A stretch of 64,000 bases of DNA from Branchiostoma floridae. Lineage: Eukaryota; Chordata; Leptocardii; Amphioxiformes; Branchiostomatidae. A model generated the notes under the pieces. That model did no database searches, had not been told where the DNA came from, and saw only the letters and a list, made by a program, of their open reading frames with translations. A program made the position numbers and the translations under genes. Position 1 is the first letter of the stretch; the number at the start of each line of letters is the position of its first letter. This document shows, in pieces, positions 45,219-55,667 of the stretch. The stretch is from contig NC_049989.1 of NCBI RefSeq assembly GCF_000003815.2, positions 2,339,583-2,403,582 on the forward strand, in the 5' to 3' direction.

Positions 45219-48200
45219 GTGTTGCAATAAAAAAAAACTTGCCCTATCTTCGTTGGGATCAGCTTCGTTCTTCTCTACGCCGTCTGTGGATTTCCGCTCA
45301 GGGTCTTTCCGATTCGTCACTAACTGCTGCTCCGCCATCAGGTGCTTCATCTGGTATGTACACGTGTGAAAGTCATGATTAGCACATACCGGCGGATCAC
45401 AGGCTTTCAGTAACCCATGGAAACGTACTGACACATGTACATACATATATGTGGCAGTACTTTTCAATGATACAAACAGACGCACGAAACAGACACTACG
45501 TTCACGTGTTGTCTTGCAGAACATCGTCATCGACATGAAATGGTACACTCGGAGACCTGGTGCATAGTGCGGTGCAGACTTAATGGTTTGAAACAAAGTC
45601 CGGATCCGAGCAACCGTTCAACCGTTCAATTCTTACCCTGACTCTAATATTTTAGGCCCCATAAGGCAATACACTTGGATCTATCAGGAAATTCAAGACG
45701 GGAAATGAATGAACCTTTTCATAACCTATTCTAGATCTTTTGGCCTAACTTCCATTCTTTGTCCCCGAAGTACCTATCATGTAGACATAATTGCAGAAAC
45801 ACAGACAGACAGACAGATAGAGAGTCATACAGACACATTGAGCTTACATCAATGAAAGATTCATGAAAGCTTGTTGGTTCCACGGATTTATTATAAACAA
45901 CACCTTAAAAGGGCCATCGAAAAAATATGCTTCAGTGGATGTCACATGTAGTTTGTTAGCGCTCTTCGTGTCATCTCGTCCTAGTTTTTGTGAAATACTA
46001 TCAAGGGCAATCGTGAATCAAACCCATTGGTAATTGAGAGCTCACACACATGTACAAATTATCGGGTACAAGATGCAGTCTCCACATTTCACGAGATTGT
46101 CATTTTTCGTGTTTTCTTTAACGGAATGGAAAGATAATTGTTTTGGCTCTGTTTTCTCAGAATCTAAATAAGGTTAAGGACCTCGGCCAGATGGCTGTCA
46201 CAATGGTTACTGTTGGTGTAACATACACTCTGTGGTGTTCGCTGTAAATGCAGAAACTTTCGCGGTGGATTAATGTTCGCGGTTTTCGCGGCGGCCGCTT
46301 CACCGTGAATTTAAAACCACTGCGAACATTTATCCATAACAGTAAGAGACTACAGTGTATGGTGCTACCGCGAAATTAAAACCATCGCGAAAAGTCCATT
46401 TCCCCGCTACTGTGAAATTAAATCTCCGCGAACTTAAATGTATTTACAGTATTGTAGCAAGTGGCAGGTCAAGGACTGGTCACCATATATATATGAACGC
46501 ATTTGGATAGGAATAACCAAAGCAGTAGTTTTTTTACTATAGACCATATGAAACACTACGTATCTACTTGCAAATATTGCCTTTCTAGTTCATCGCTGTA
46601 ATAACTGTTATCACCATTCTTCTGACGCACTACAGCTAGCTACTTTAATAGCACCGTGCTTCACCCGAGTTGAGAAGGGCGGCTTTCTTCTCTTTTGCAG
46701 ATGAAGGAGCACATGTTTTTGAATTTCAATGTCGGTTTCACCGTCTTAATCAAAGTCTGGGCCGTGCAATATAAATTTTGGTACAATTTGTCTTACAAAG
46801 GCGTGCTTTGGTGTCTTGATGAAATACAATAAACATGGTGCGTACACTTCATATTGCAGTTGTTGTTCCTTTTTTTCTCGTCCATAGAAAGATTAAAACC
46901 GCATGGATACGCCTCAAGAGGGCTAAAACGCCAATAACACCAGAAAGGCAACATTTGCAAGCAAATACATAAAGTTTACCTACACATCGTCTAGCCTAAC
47001 AAACGTCTGCTTTGCTTACTTTTACTCAAACACATTCATACACATGGTGACCAGCCCCTGTCCTGCCACTTGCTACATTATGTAATCGAACACCACAGTG
47101 TCTGTTACACCTCCGGTAACCATGGTGACCGCCATGTGGTCCATGTTATTGACCTTATTTGCTTACAGAAGTTGATGAAGAAACGGAGCAAAAACCATAT
47201 GTCATCCTTCCCATGAAAATACGGAATAATGATGATAACTTTATTGCAAGATCATGCCCGTGGGCTAATTGCAAAATAGGACAGTGGTATACAGAACATG
47301 AACATGACATCTATTTTAAGTCTATGTCTATTTAAACTATCTGAAGGGTTTGACGTCTTTTTCGCATGCAATGGGAGATGAACTGTCCAGAATTTTCGTA
47401 AATAAACGGGTTGGACGACTTAAGCAAGAAAACTGTTTTTTGGTGGTCGTTGAGGTGTACAAAAATTGGAAAATTTTTGTAGATTTCTGGGAATTATTTC
47501 CTTCTTTCGGGGGGTAGTATTGTAAACATTGATAGAAAAGATGTAGTTAATTTTCCACCGCATTTCCTGTACAATATTTACTTCAGTTCAGCTTTATCTT
47601 TGAACCCCCGACTGCAGAGACAGTATATACCGCATGCTGCGTGTGTGTACTCACCAACCAGTTGTGACGGGGGAACTCGTGAGCTATCCTCGCTTCACTG
47701 GCAGCAGAGCTCTCCGCCTTATCCTTAACCCTCGTCATAGACTTCTTATGTCTTCCTTCCACGACTACACAGGAGAGAAATGGGACGATTAGAAAACATT
47801 ATACAACACAGCAGACGCTAGAGAGGTCATTGCTACCACAAACCCCAGCGTCACATATACACTTCGCCAAGCTCCACCCTTTACAACATGTGACCAAGCA
47901 ATTATTACTTCACCCTTACCGTGTGGACGGTCGAGTGTAACATATTAATTGGCCCTGGAGTAATAACTACGTGCGTAATAGAAGAAAAAAGACCCAGACA
48001 TTAAGGGCAGACGGACTGATGACTTGTTGTTGTTCGAACATCAAAGCTTTGCAGGTTGATACGCGATTTGATTTCGCGGAAAGGCTTGGAGAAAGTGTGT
48101 TCGCGGTTTTGAGTTCGCGATCGCACTACAGAAATGGAAACACCGGTGACTTTATGAACAGCTAGTCGGAAACCAGGGCACCTACCATTTTAACCGCGGA

Positions 48201-51200
48201 AGAATGCCACAGACGGACAGACCAGTCTCCAACGCATGAAAATACAATACAACGTATAGGCAGCCAGATGATAGAACTACTAGTATATTTTGCTGTGGTT
48301 TGAGTTCGCAGTGATGTGATAACAACAAATATATGTCTATAAAAACATTGCGAATACTTTGATGCATTTACAGTACTACATGAATAAGTGAGTCTTTTTT
48401 TCCCGCTCAGCTGGTGATCAGGTTCTAATATAGGTAGAGCCACTCGATGTTAGAGGATTGGTCTTACAAGTATGTAAATGGCCGTCTAAGGTATCCATCC
48501 ATTAGATTCTTGTGTTTCCTTTGGCTTTTAGAGGGACTGGAAAGGCATTTGTCGGCAGGCAATAGTTCGCAGATCTCATACCTCCGTGAAATATTCCGAG
48601 TTTATTGTGTCTCGTTTCATTGCAGTTCATTAATTTAAGCAAAAAGGGTTTGGATTAGCATTACAGGTGTCAATCAATCTTTTCCACTTTAAACAAAGCC
48701 ATGGGAGGAGCCACAGCACGAGCCTTGAGTACAAGCCATGCAAGCTGGTTTTGAATGAGTCACGTAATTTTTACCTAGGGAATAATTAGGTAGGGCTAGG
48801 TGGTACATAATTGCCCGCGTTAGAGACCGTGCAAAAAATACGCATTGTCAAAGTTGAAAGCCACTAAGTCCGACTGCCAATTAGTGACGCTTTAACGATG
48901 TGACTTATAGGGCCGCAAAAAGTTGAACCAGATTACTTTAACGATACGTTATACGTTACATAACAAAGATGTACGGAGGTTGGCGAATCCTCTATACATG
49001 TACATCAATTACAAAATTACAAAGAATAAATTACAAAGAACAAATCAAACAAAAAAATAAATTACAAAGAATAAATCAAACACAAAAAGCTTAGATTGTA
49101 CTTCGTAGCAGGTCTTGTTATCTTAAATTGTCTATATTTTATGTACCTTTTTATGATGCCATTAAAATTAGAGCAAGAACTTGCATGCAAATAAAACTCA
49201 ACACATAAATGAATAAATAAATAAGATATATAGTTTCTGCAAATGTCTACTCACGACAATCTGCCTGTACGATCAATCAACACACACATACATACACACA
49301 CTTTGCGGGCATACTTACCACCCCGCTAAGTGATGCACTAACACCTGGGAAAAAGCATTTGGGGGAAAATGCAACCAACGAGGGGTCAAGTTAAATTGCA
49401 CAGGTCAGGCTGTAATGTACGCGGGGAATGGAGAACTAGCGAGGAGAACAGGACAACACACCGGTAAATGGAAGCTACTTTACTTAGGAAGAGAGCTCGA
49501 TGTGAGAACATGAATTTCACATTAGAAATAAGAGGATTTTAAGTGCTGAATCATTTGTAGTCGGGTGCTGCCATCGTATATATATAAAGTGCTAACACGT
49601 ATTCTCTTTAAATACTAATAATGTAGTGTCTAGGATGAGGTTGTGATCACAGTGTGGCAAATTGTAAGGTGTGTTAGAAAGCTCGTGATATACTGTATGG
49701 ATCGCATAGAGATTACCTTTCCATGAATTGTAGATTATGTGAGTTTCTCAGAACAGAGAAGAATAAGTAATTTTAGTGAGGTTGCAAGCATATACACAGG
49801 GGGAGGTGAATATCCACACCGCTAATTAATCAAACGCTTATCACAACCATAATCATATTTATCAGGAATATTTGATGATTACCCTTTTATTGTTTTATTA
49901 TTCAGCTAATGTTACGTGATCCTTTTTGTATCCCGATTTGTTATGATTTGCCAGGCTAGGGCTCCATTGGAAATCAGGTACTAAGGTAACTTAGGCAACT
50001 GCTAGATTCACTAATATATATACATCTCGTCCTGCCAATCCTTTACTGCCTAACATAATTGTTGGATCTACTTAATTTTGGTTTTGCTATAAAAAAAAAT
50101 TCTGCATACCCAAAGCACCAATACAAATTTCCATCTCGTATTTTTGTTTCAACATTTTTTGTTGACTCCCAGCTCTTATCTCATGCCGTGCATATAATGT
50201 ATATAAAGTACGTAAAATGCTGCTATAAGTATAGGAATTATTACGTATCTATAGTCAAACGGAAGGTATAGAAGAATGCTACCCAGGTACGTTCTAAGAG
50301 ACACCCGTGGCTTTTTACAATTTCTGTGGCTTTTAACTTAAAAACGCTTCACGTCAACAAAGAATTGTCCAGAGCTAATTCTTCTTCATATTCTGGACTC
50401 CAGAATAATATTAGCTCTACCTTTGGATGATAATCTGGTCAGGCAGAGCAGAATTACATACTCGGTAATGTGTCGGAGTCCTGCATGTATACAAATTCCC
50501 CTGCCTTTCTCTACACCTGCGTGTTTCCGTGTGAATAAGATTTTTGTACAGTTCACTCTCTAAATAATCATTTGAACGAGATTTTCTATACACGAGACTT
50601 TCATAAAAACTGGCCTTTCTGGTGGGAAAACAAAATACAGAAAGCAACAAGGATTGTCATTTTATAATTCCTCCATAGGTACACATGCTAGCAGTGGCTT
50701 GAAGATGGATGTAATCAAATGTTGCGACGGGCGGAATGAGAACTACATCTTGGGACCAATTAATTACTAGCGGTGCTCCAATTTTGAACATATTACATGT
50801 AATTACATTGACATGTTATTTCCACCCTACGAGTGCGCGAGGAGTGAAAGAAAAAACATAATATCTTTTTGCCTTTTTCAAAAGCAATTTAGGAAAATTC
50901 AATATATATTTTTTTTTTTTTACATACGCAGGCATAATTCACAAAAAGAATGGTGAAATCGCCGACTTCCATATGTTGATGATATAAAAATATATCTAAA
51001 CGGCAAATTCGTGGGTTTCTAATTGGCGTAATTAGAGACACAGAATTGCTTCAAGCCCTTCCTCAGTCACATCAAATATTGTCGGTAGTCTTTCACGTGC
51101 CGTCTATCGCTGGTGTAAAGAACAGAAAGTACCATTGGAATATATACATAAATCACACTATTCTGTTCAAACGGCAGCGTTTTTCATATCAGCTGAGTAA

Positions 51201-54200
51201 GCTTTGAGTACGGGCTGAATAGACGGTACTAGAACATCACGGAAATGGCGGGAGATGAAACAAACCTACCTCTTTTCCTCCCCTTGAGTTTGCCGGCTCG
51301 TTTCGGCCCGCTTTTATCTCGCTCGTCTGTGAGTGCCGACGACGTGGGTTCACCTCTGACCTCTCCACTTCCTGTCTGCTCATTAGGTGCGGCAGCGAGA
51401 CCCTCGACCTCGCTTCCCGACCGACTACGTTCTCCTAAATCTTCATCTGCGTTATCTCGGTCATTGGAAGCCGTCTCTTCATCCACTATGAGATCCGTGG
51501 CTTCGGCCAGCTCTGTGCACGGGCTCGACAATTGGTCTGCGGTTTTGGAGTCGACTTCTGCAGTCGAGCCGCGTGGTAGGTCTTTGGATACCGCTGACGA
51601 TTCCTCGTCAGATGACCTCAGTGACTGTTCGTTACTAGTGGAGTCGCCGGCTGTTTTACTTGGACTAGAAGCGTCTTCCTCACAAGGTGAGGCGTCGTTT
51701 CCTAGAAGGGGTTTCTCTTCGGTGGACAGCCCGTTGTTGGTAACGTGAGGGGCTGCGGCACATTCCTTTCCGTCCTGGTTCTCCTGGCTGGGCATTAACG
51801 GCTCGGATTCAGGCTCAGCGCGGCCTGCTACGCACCTGTGGCCATTTTCATACGTGTAGTTATCCACGTGGGGCGGCGAAATCGCTTCTAAGTCGGGTCT
51901 CTGTGTCTCACTTCCTGTAATACTAGAGTCGCTGGAATGTAGATTTTCCAATGGCAGGCTTTCACTGGGGATTTCTGAGTTAACGTTTCTCGGACTAGGA
52001 ATGGCGGTCACCTGGTCTGCTTTTGTGCCTTGGGTGTCACTCGCAGTACTCTCTACTGCGTCCGTATTACTTTTTACTTCGCGACCTTGACCGTCTTGTA
52101 CAGTTTCATCAACCGCATTGGACAGACCGTGGTGTCCCTCTGGTGAAGAATGGCTGTCAGATCGCGTGTCTGTAAGCTTACATCTATCGTTCGTATGCTT
52201 CTGATTGGCAGTTGGTCTCTCCTGTGGTTTTGCCATTGGTCCTGGTAAATTAGGATGATACGGACTGCCGTTGTCCTGCAGTTGCCTATCGTGGAGAGAC
52301 CCTTCAGGGACAGCAGCAACGATGTCATCTTTGGCGTACTCTTCATCCACGACCCTGGCCACAAGCGCACTCATGAAGTCTTTCGGGTGCGCCGGTGGGG
52401 TGGAGTGGACGGACAGGCGACTGTCGGACATCGACACCGTCAGGGGAGGCGAGTACCTGGAGTGACCGAACGGTCGAACCTCTTTTTCCGGAGGTACGTC
52501 CGTGTTTTGCTCCACTGGTTTTGATGAAAAATAAGCGTCCTCTATCATCTTATCCACCAGATTCATTGCAGATTTGACTTCTCGGTTTTCCTTCAACCTC
52601 CTGGCTGGAGGACTCACGAAGACCTCGGGCACGACAGGACGTTCTGTTCTATTGGCAGACGACTTGCCCAATCTCCAAGCAGATGTTTCCTGGGCAACCG
52701 TCGATTCGTCACGCTCATACATCTCGTCTATGACAGCGTCAATCAGGGATGGTGGCTTTCTGGTCTCGGCCGCTAGGGGGGCTTGTGATGCCGTGGTCCC
52801 CTGGCGTGATTCTTGTAAACTGCTGCTTTCGTTGGCATGGTAGGGGATCCTTGGTCGCTGATGCATTGCTGTGGAACTTCCCATCGCACCTTGTTGGCGA
52901 TGATAGATGGGTGCCACGTTGTCCTGCTGTTGTTGTTGTCCGCCTAAGGCTCTATTTTGTGCAACCAGCATGCTTTCAGGTCCCACCTCTCTAATGCGAA
53001 CCACGAGCGATGGATTTGGCTGTTGCAGAGGCTGGCTGCTAGATGTTTGCAGAGCGTCAGGGTATGTGGCGTTACGAATACCTGCCGTGGCGTTCGGAGG
53101 GGGAAGATATCTCGGACGCACCCCTGGATATGGGGCGTAGAACCTCTGATGTGCTCCGTTGTCGTGATAGTGTTGCAGCGAACCCAGAGGATACTGAGCC
53201 CCATGCGGGGCATATTGGTACTGCAGGCCATTAGGTGGCGGAGGTGGCATGGACTGTTGAGATACAGGACCATGGGCGGAGGGGTAAAGGGGAATGGCGG
53301 CAGCGTTCGGAACATATGGGTACATCCCGTCAGTATAACGCTGTGGCTCTGGAGGCTTCGGTAGTAGCTTCTTCATGTCCCTCTTCTTGGGCGGTGCAGC
53401 TGGCGGTTCCCGAAGTTCCTTGGAGGAACAAGCAGCAACAGTCGGCAAGTCGTCGGATATGTTTCGAGAAGCGACACTGACTCTTGAAGTCGGTGCAATG
53501 TCTACCACCTGATTAGTCGAGTTTCCCATAGGCATAGATTCAGCTTTGGCTATGTCCATAGATTCAGCTTTGGTGGTATCCATAGATTCAGCTTTGGGGG
53601 TATCCATAGATTCAGCTTTGGGGGTATCAATTTTGGGGCTATCTCTGCCCTTCACCTTTTGAGACGCCTTGTCTGTGATTGACCTCGGTAACCTCTCGAC
53701 CAAAACAACCGCGTTCTTCAGCAGCTTGTCGGCGATCTGGTCTATTCTCGGGCTACCGCGTCTGCGCGGGGAGTTGGGCTGTTTGGCAGGATTGCCGGAT
53801 GACAGCAACCTCGGAGGGGATCCGAAAGTAGAGGGGGATGTCATTTGGCTCGGGAACATTTGTTCCTGACGATCTGCGTTTAATGCTTCACTAGAATTTC
53901 TAGATTTCTGGCTTCTCTCGTCGCCGATCCTTTCTTGAGTACGGTGTTGAAAAGTAGCGTCTTCCCTTTCTACAATAGGACACGAATCGTCATCTGTAGT
54001 GTTTGTCATTTGGCGAACAGAAGATGTTTCCCGCTTTTGCAGGCTTTCCGTACGATGCTCAATGGACACAGTGTCATCGTCCGAAGAATTGTCAGCTTCA
54101 GCAGCTTCGACCTCGTGGTCGTCGTCAGTCTCATTAAATGCACACTGACAATACTCCGATTCTTCTTCCGCCTCTTTCTCCATCGGAGGAGAAGGGTGCA

Positions 54201-55512
54201 TAGGCTGATCGGCGCCAGGTATCTCTTCAAGAGATGCCCTTTCTTGAAGAAACTTTTCCCCATCAGATGTAGAGCATGCTTGTTGTGTTATTCTCGAATG
54301 TCTGCCCACATGGTCACCATTCGCGGCACCTTCTTGTGAGAGATGCTCCGCAGCTAAATATCCTTCATCCTCTAAGCTACGCCTTTCGTCATGGCATCTT
54401 GATGCTTGTTGGTCAAGACCTCCGCCTTTAGGACTAGATATAGCAGCTTCAGTATCCTTCTTTCCTTCTCGTATGGAAGCTTCTTGTGCAAAGAGAGCAT
54501 AGTCCTCTTTTGACCGAATGGAATCTCTAGATTCACAGCTATTCATTTCTTCATTGGAGTAACTGTCGTATTGTCGCATTTCTTTGAATGATGTACCTTC
54601 ACTTGACTTGCAGCTTGGGTTAGTTTTCGTATGAGCACTGCCGACTGTCTGATCTATGCCTGATTTCTCATTGCTTCTGCTACCGTGATGTAAAATGCTG
54701 TTGCATTCTCCCTTCGGTTGTCGTCTAGAATCACTACCCTGACTTGAAGAGCTGTTGGAGGCGGTAGACCTTGTCGGGCTTATCCCATCTGTGTCTCCTT
54801 TATCTTTGTTGCGATCACCAATACCTACAGCAAGACCAGCTTGCTGGTCAGGAAAGCCTTCAAGGTTCATCTCATCTGGCACTTGTTGTGTAAGATGCGG
54901 ACGTCTCCCATCCGTACATTTGCTGTCATTGTCTTCTGTGCTGAAGCATTGCTTGGTGCTGAACTGATGATTATTGTGCTCCTCATCTTCTTCATCAAAG
55001 TTACCTTCGTGTCCAGAATCTATGCTATCGTTGTGAAAGGTGATACGGTCCTCTATACTATTGATATGTTCAGTTCCCTCTACAGAAGGTTTGTCCGTCT
55101 GGTAGCCTACCGTGGCAGTCACGATGCTGCGGTCCATATTCCTCACACTCCCGTATGCAGACAAGGGTCTACAGATTGAGGAAATACGACCCGTCAGGTC
55201 AGGTTCGGGTCTATCCCTCAAAGTCGGCGATGAAAGTGCTTTTGAAAACTTTGCCGATCCTTTCTTCCACGAGGGCCACTTCAGTTTGCTCTCTCCAACA
55301 GCGACGTCTGTAGTAGCCTTGTTCGGCAGATCTTCGAAGGATACCCAATGGATGGAGGTAGTCACGACGTCGTCGGCGAAACCTCCCTGGGGTTTGCGAC
55401 CGAACTCGCCAAGATTTGGTCTCACGGAGGCGGACGTCTTGATCTGCTCGCTGGACCACTGCGGCTCTGGAGCTGGTGACTCTTCGGATATCCTTTTCTT
55501 GAACATCGCCAT
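32079..55512 (-). CDS. Large MYND-type zinc-finger protein (7 coding exons, spliced, 2618 aa)
   Basis: Joining exons 55512-51270, 47764-47655, 45350-45243, 43254-42324, 40344-39587, 37723-36056 and 32117-32079 gives 2619 codons including TGA, with all intron phases matching. Most of the protein is low-complexity (Ser, Glu, Pro, Gln rich) and likely disordered. Visible parts: three spaced 10-residue motifs (about 924-1060), four 8-residue repeats (629-660), basic cluster at the end of exon 1 (GPKRAGKLKGRKR), PLNLS (1613-1617), a proline-rich PPLPPRP near 1920, a coiled coil (1944-2019), and a C-terminal MYND finger (Cys2581 to Cys2617). MYND fingers bind short proline-rich peptides and often recruit co-repressors; a nuclear or scaffold role is inference. 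The finger spacing resembles the ETO/DEAF1 type, but the rest does not match those families. I do not recognise the ortholog. Confidence 0.85.
34899..35152. mobile_element. MITE family C copy
   Basis: AAGGTGGTATCTCACTGCAC and GTGCATGAGATACCACCTT are inverted ends; the inner ACCGGTGCGGCACTGCGGGG is mirrored by CCCACAGTGCC. About 254 bp, in an intron of the MYND gene. Confidence 0.85.
35777..35968. mobile_element. MITE family F copy
   Basis: GCCTCCACCAGGCTCCACAGG and CCTGTGGAGCCTGGTAGAGAC, with TAGAAATTGGACAAACG mirrored by ATTTGTCCAATTCGT. Ends next to exon 6 of the MYND gene. Confidence 0.85.
36056..37723 (-). CDS. MYND-protein exon 6: Gln/Ala/His-rich region and first part of MYND finger
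   Basis: 1668 nt, residues 2051-2606. Starts at GCTATCCCC after ATCTAG (an acceptor with a T before AG) and ends CAG followed by GTAAGG. It holds polar, Pro/Gln/Ala/His-rich sequence with repeated helical pieces (EMNAAYFAAH, EMQQAAYLSKH, ALEAAYLHDV) and then the first six MYND cysteines: Cys2581, 2584, 2592, 2595, 2601, 2605 (CVVCNKEATFLCSGC...WYCSPTCQ). The open frame continues past the donor but loses the His/Cys needed to finish the finger. Confidence 0.92.
38331..39475. repeat. Interspersed repeat J copy, split by the 924-bp element
   Basis: AACATTTGCAGGCAAATGC at the start and ACTAACCATGGTGACC at the end match the copies at 46.95 and 58.66 kb. The inserted element sits in the middle. 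Confidence 0.8.
38486..39409. mobile_element. 924-bp element with long inverted repeats, TA target duplication (mariner-like ends)
   Basis: Ends CGAGGGTGAGTCAGAAAG and CTTTCTGACTCACCCTCG flanked by TA. Imperfect inverted similarity extends about 200 bp inward on each side (GCACAAA, TTATTTTATGAG, CAAGATGA blocks in matching order). No transposase frame. TA duplication and ends fit the Tc1/mariner superfamily as a non-autonomous member. Confidence 0.85.
39587..40344 (-). CDS. MYND-protein exon 5: proline-rich segment and coiled coil
   Basis: 758 nt, residues 1798-2050. Acceptor CTTACAG, donor CAG followed by GTCAGT. Encodes Ser/Pro-rich sequence with basic runs (PKRPASPTV, TPKRRTKS), a PPLPPRPAAPPPQP stretch, then SVTAALLARLEVMTKNK to CEDIDYLMR, a strongly heptad-like, charged region predicted by eye to form a coiled coil of about 75 residues. 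A coiled coil before a MYND finger is seen in several chromatin proteins; similarity beyond this layout is not evident. Confidence 0.9.
40345..42323 (-). other. MYND-gene intron 4
   Basis: 2.0 kb. An inverted pair at 40518-40552 and 41461-41495 (GATGGTAAAATTTGG and its complement) encloses about 980 bp, and within it CTTAGGGATTTTTG at 40893 is mirrored by AAAAATCCCTAAG near 41002. No exon is seen. Confidence 0.6.
42324..43254 (-). CDS. MYND-protein exon 4 with PLNLS motif
   Basis: 931 nt, residues 1488-1797. Begins GEEEEEPSEV after TTCTACAG. Acidic and Ser-rich; contains EEPLNLSLK (42865-42879 codes PLNLS), which fits the PxDLS-type peptide bound by the co-repressor CtBP (a known variant class), followed by ARFVDFYN. 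The exon ends ACTCGTCAAG followed by GTAAGC, phase 1, joining to AT of the next exon. Confidence 0.88.
43255..45242 (-). other. MYND-gene intron 3 (GC-AG)
   Basis: 2.0 kb. Its 5' part (right side) is the compound microsatellite at 45012-45217. No other repeat family is obvious and no exon is seen. Confidence 0.65.
45012..45217. repeat. Compound (CA)n-(GA)n microsatellite
   Basis: About 155 bp of CA repeats with a few TA and GT interruptions, then about 50 bp of pure GA. On the minus strand, which is transcribed here, this reads (CU)n then (GU)n starting about 24 nt after the exon 3 donor. Confidence 0.95.
45243..45350 (-). CDS. MYND-protein exon 3 with GC donor
   Basis: 108 nt, 36 codons: MKHLMAEQQLVTNRKD to NEADPNEDR. 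The acceptor is TACATACCAG. There is no GT donor that keeps frame; the end reads GATAGG followed by GCAAGT, the standard GC-AG donor, and gives phase 0, which is exactly what the next exon needs (GGC GAA GAA). The intron then starts with T-rich sequence and a CU/GU microsatellite. Confidence 0.78.
46242..46452. mobile_element. MITE family D copy
   Basis: CTGTAAATGCAGAAACTTTCG at the left and TTAAATGTATTTACAGTA at the right with many GCGGTTTT/CGCGAA units inside, which pair across the centre. In intron 2 of the MYND gene. Confidence 0.8.
46950..47170. repeat. Interspersed repeat J copy
   Basis: Starts AACATTTGCAAGCAAATAC and ends GTAACCATGGTGACCGCC with GACCTTATTTGC. Contains GCCACTTGCTACATTATG, the undisturbed equivalent of the insertion site at 38.48 kb. 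Confidence 0.8.
47655..47764 (-). CDS. MYND-protein exon 2
   Basis: 110 nt. The acceptor is CCTGTGTAG and the donor TTG followed by GTGAGT. It completes a Val codon with the G left by exon 1 and encodes VEGRHKKSMTRVKDKAESS then ARIAHEFPRHNWL, basic and probably helical. No known domain is recognised. Phase 1 in, phase 0 out. Confidence 0.8.
47765..51269 (-). other. MYND-gene intron 1
   Basis: 3.5 kb. A decayed inverted-repeat piece lies at 48058-48378 (TTCGCGGTTTTGAGTTCGCG and a TGCATTTACAGTAC end). The rest is AT-rich and I see nothing in it. Confidence 0.6.
48058..48378. mobile_element. MITE family D remnant
   Basis: Scattered family D units (TTCGCGGTTTTGAGTTCGCG near 48100) and a right end TGCATTTACAGTAC, but no clear left end. 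Another fragment lies at 27284-27326. Confidence 0.5.
51270..55512 (-). CDS. MYND-protein exon 1 (coding), residues 1-1414
   Basis: One very long open frame starting MAMFKKRISEE. The first ATG (55512) is followed two codons later by another; I chose the first. The frame is rich in Ser, Glu, Asp, with a Pro/Tyr/Gln-rich stretch at about 700-880 (for example MPPPPPNGLQYQY). It ends at AAAAGAG followed by GTAGGT (phase 1); beyond the donor the frame runs only 13 more codons to a stop. A 24-bp repeat at 53533-53628 encodes four copies of D(T/I)xKAESM. The exon may also include 5' UTR; an upstream coding exon cannot be excluded. The opposite-strand frames here are shadows. Confidence 0.92.
53533..53628 (-). 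repeat. Four 24-bp coding repeats (8-residue KAESM units)
   Basis: Four perfect-length tandem units (53533, 53557, 53581, 53605) encode DTPKAESM, DTPKAESM, DTTKAESM, DIAKAESM (residues 629-660). The two N-terminal units are identical, which suggests recent expansion; copy number may vary between individuals. Confidence 0.9.
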
Positions 55513-55667
55513 TGCTGATGCCTGGATCCCATACAGGATGGTGTGGAACTGTTGCCTTCAACAAAGCCGACTTGGGCAAGTTTCATTACCTGAAGTGTGA
55601 CAAACAGTTATTCAGATGTCAGAAATAGTTTTTTTTTCTATTTCTCAACTGCCACACATACCAGCCT

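Larger units (their letters stand above)
45351..47654 (-). other. MYND-gene intron 2
   Basis: 2.3 kb. Contains an inverted-repeat element at 46242-46452 and an interspersed repeat copy at 46950-47170. No exon is seen. Confidence 0.65.

Noticed and set aside
44901-45596. 231-codon minus-strand frame
   Set aside because: Only 36 codons (45243-45350) are a real exon; the rest is translated microsatellite and intron.
51245-51748. Plus-strand frames opposite the large MYND exon
   Set aside because: Shadows of the strongly biased coding strand; they carry no independent features.
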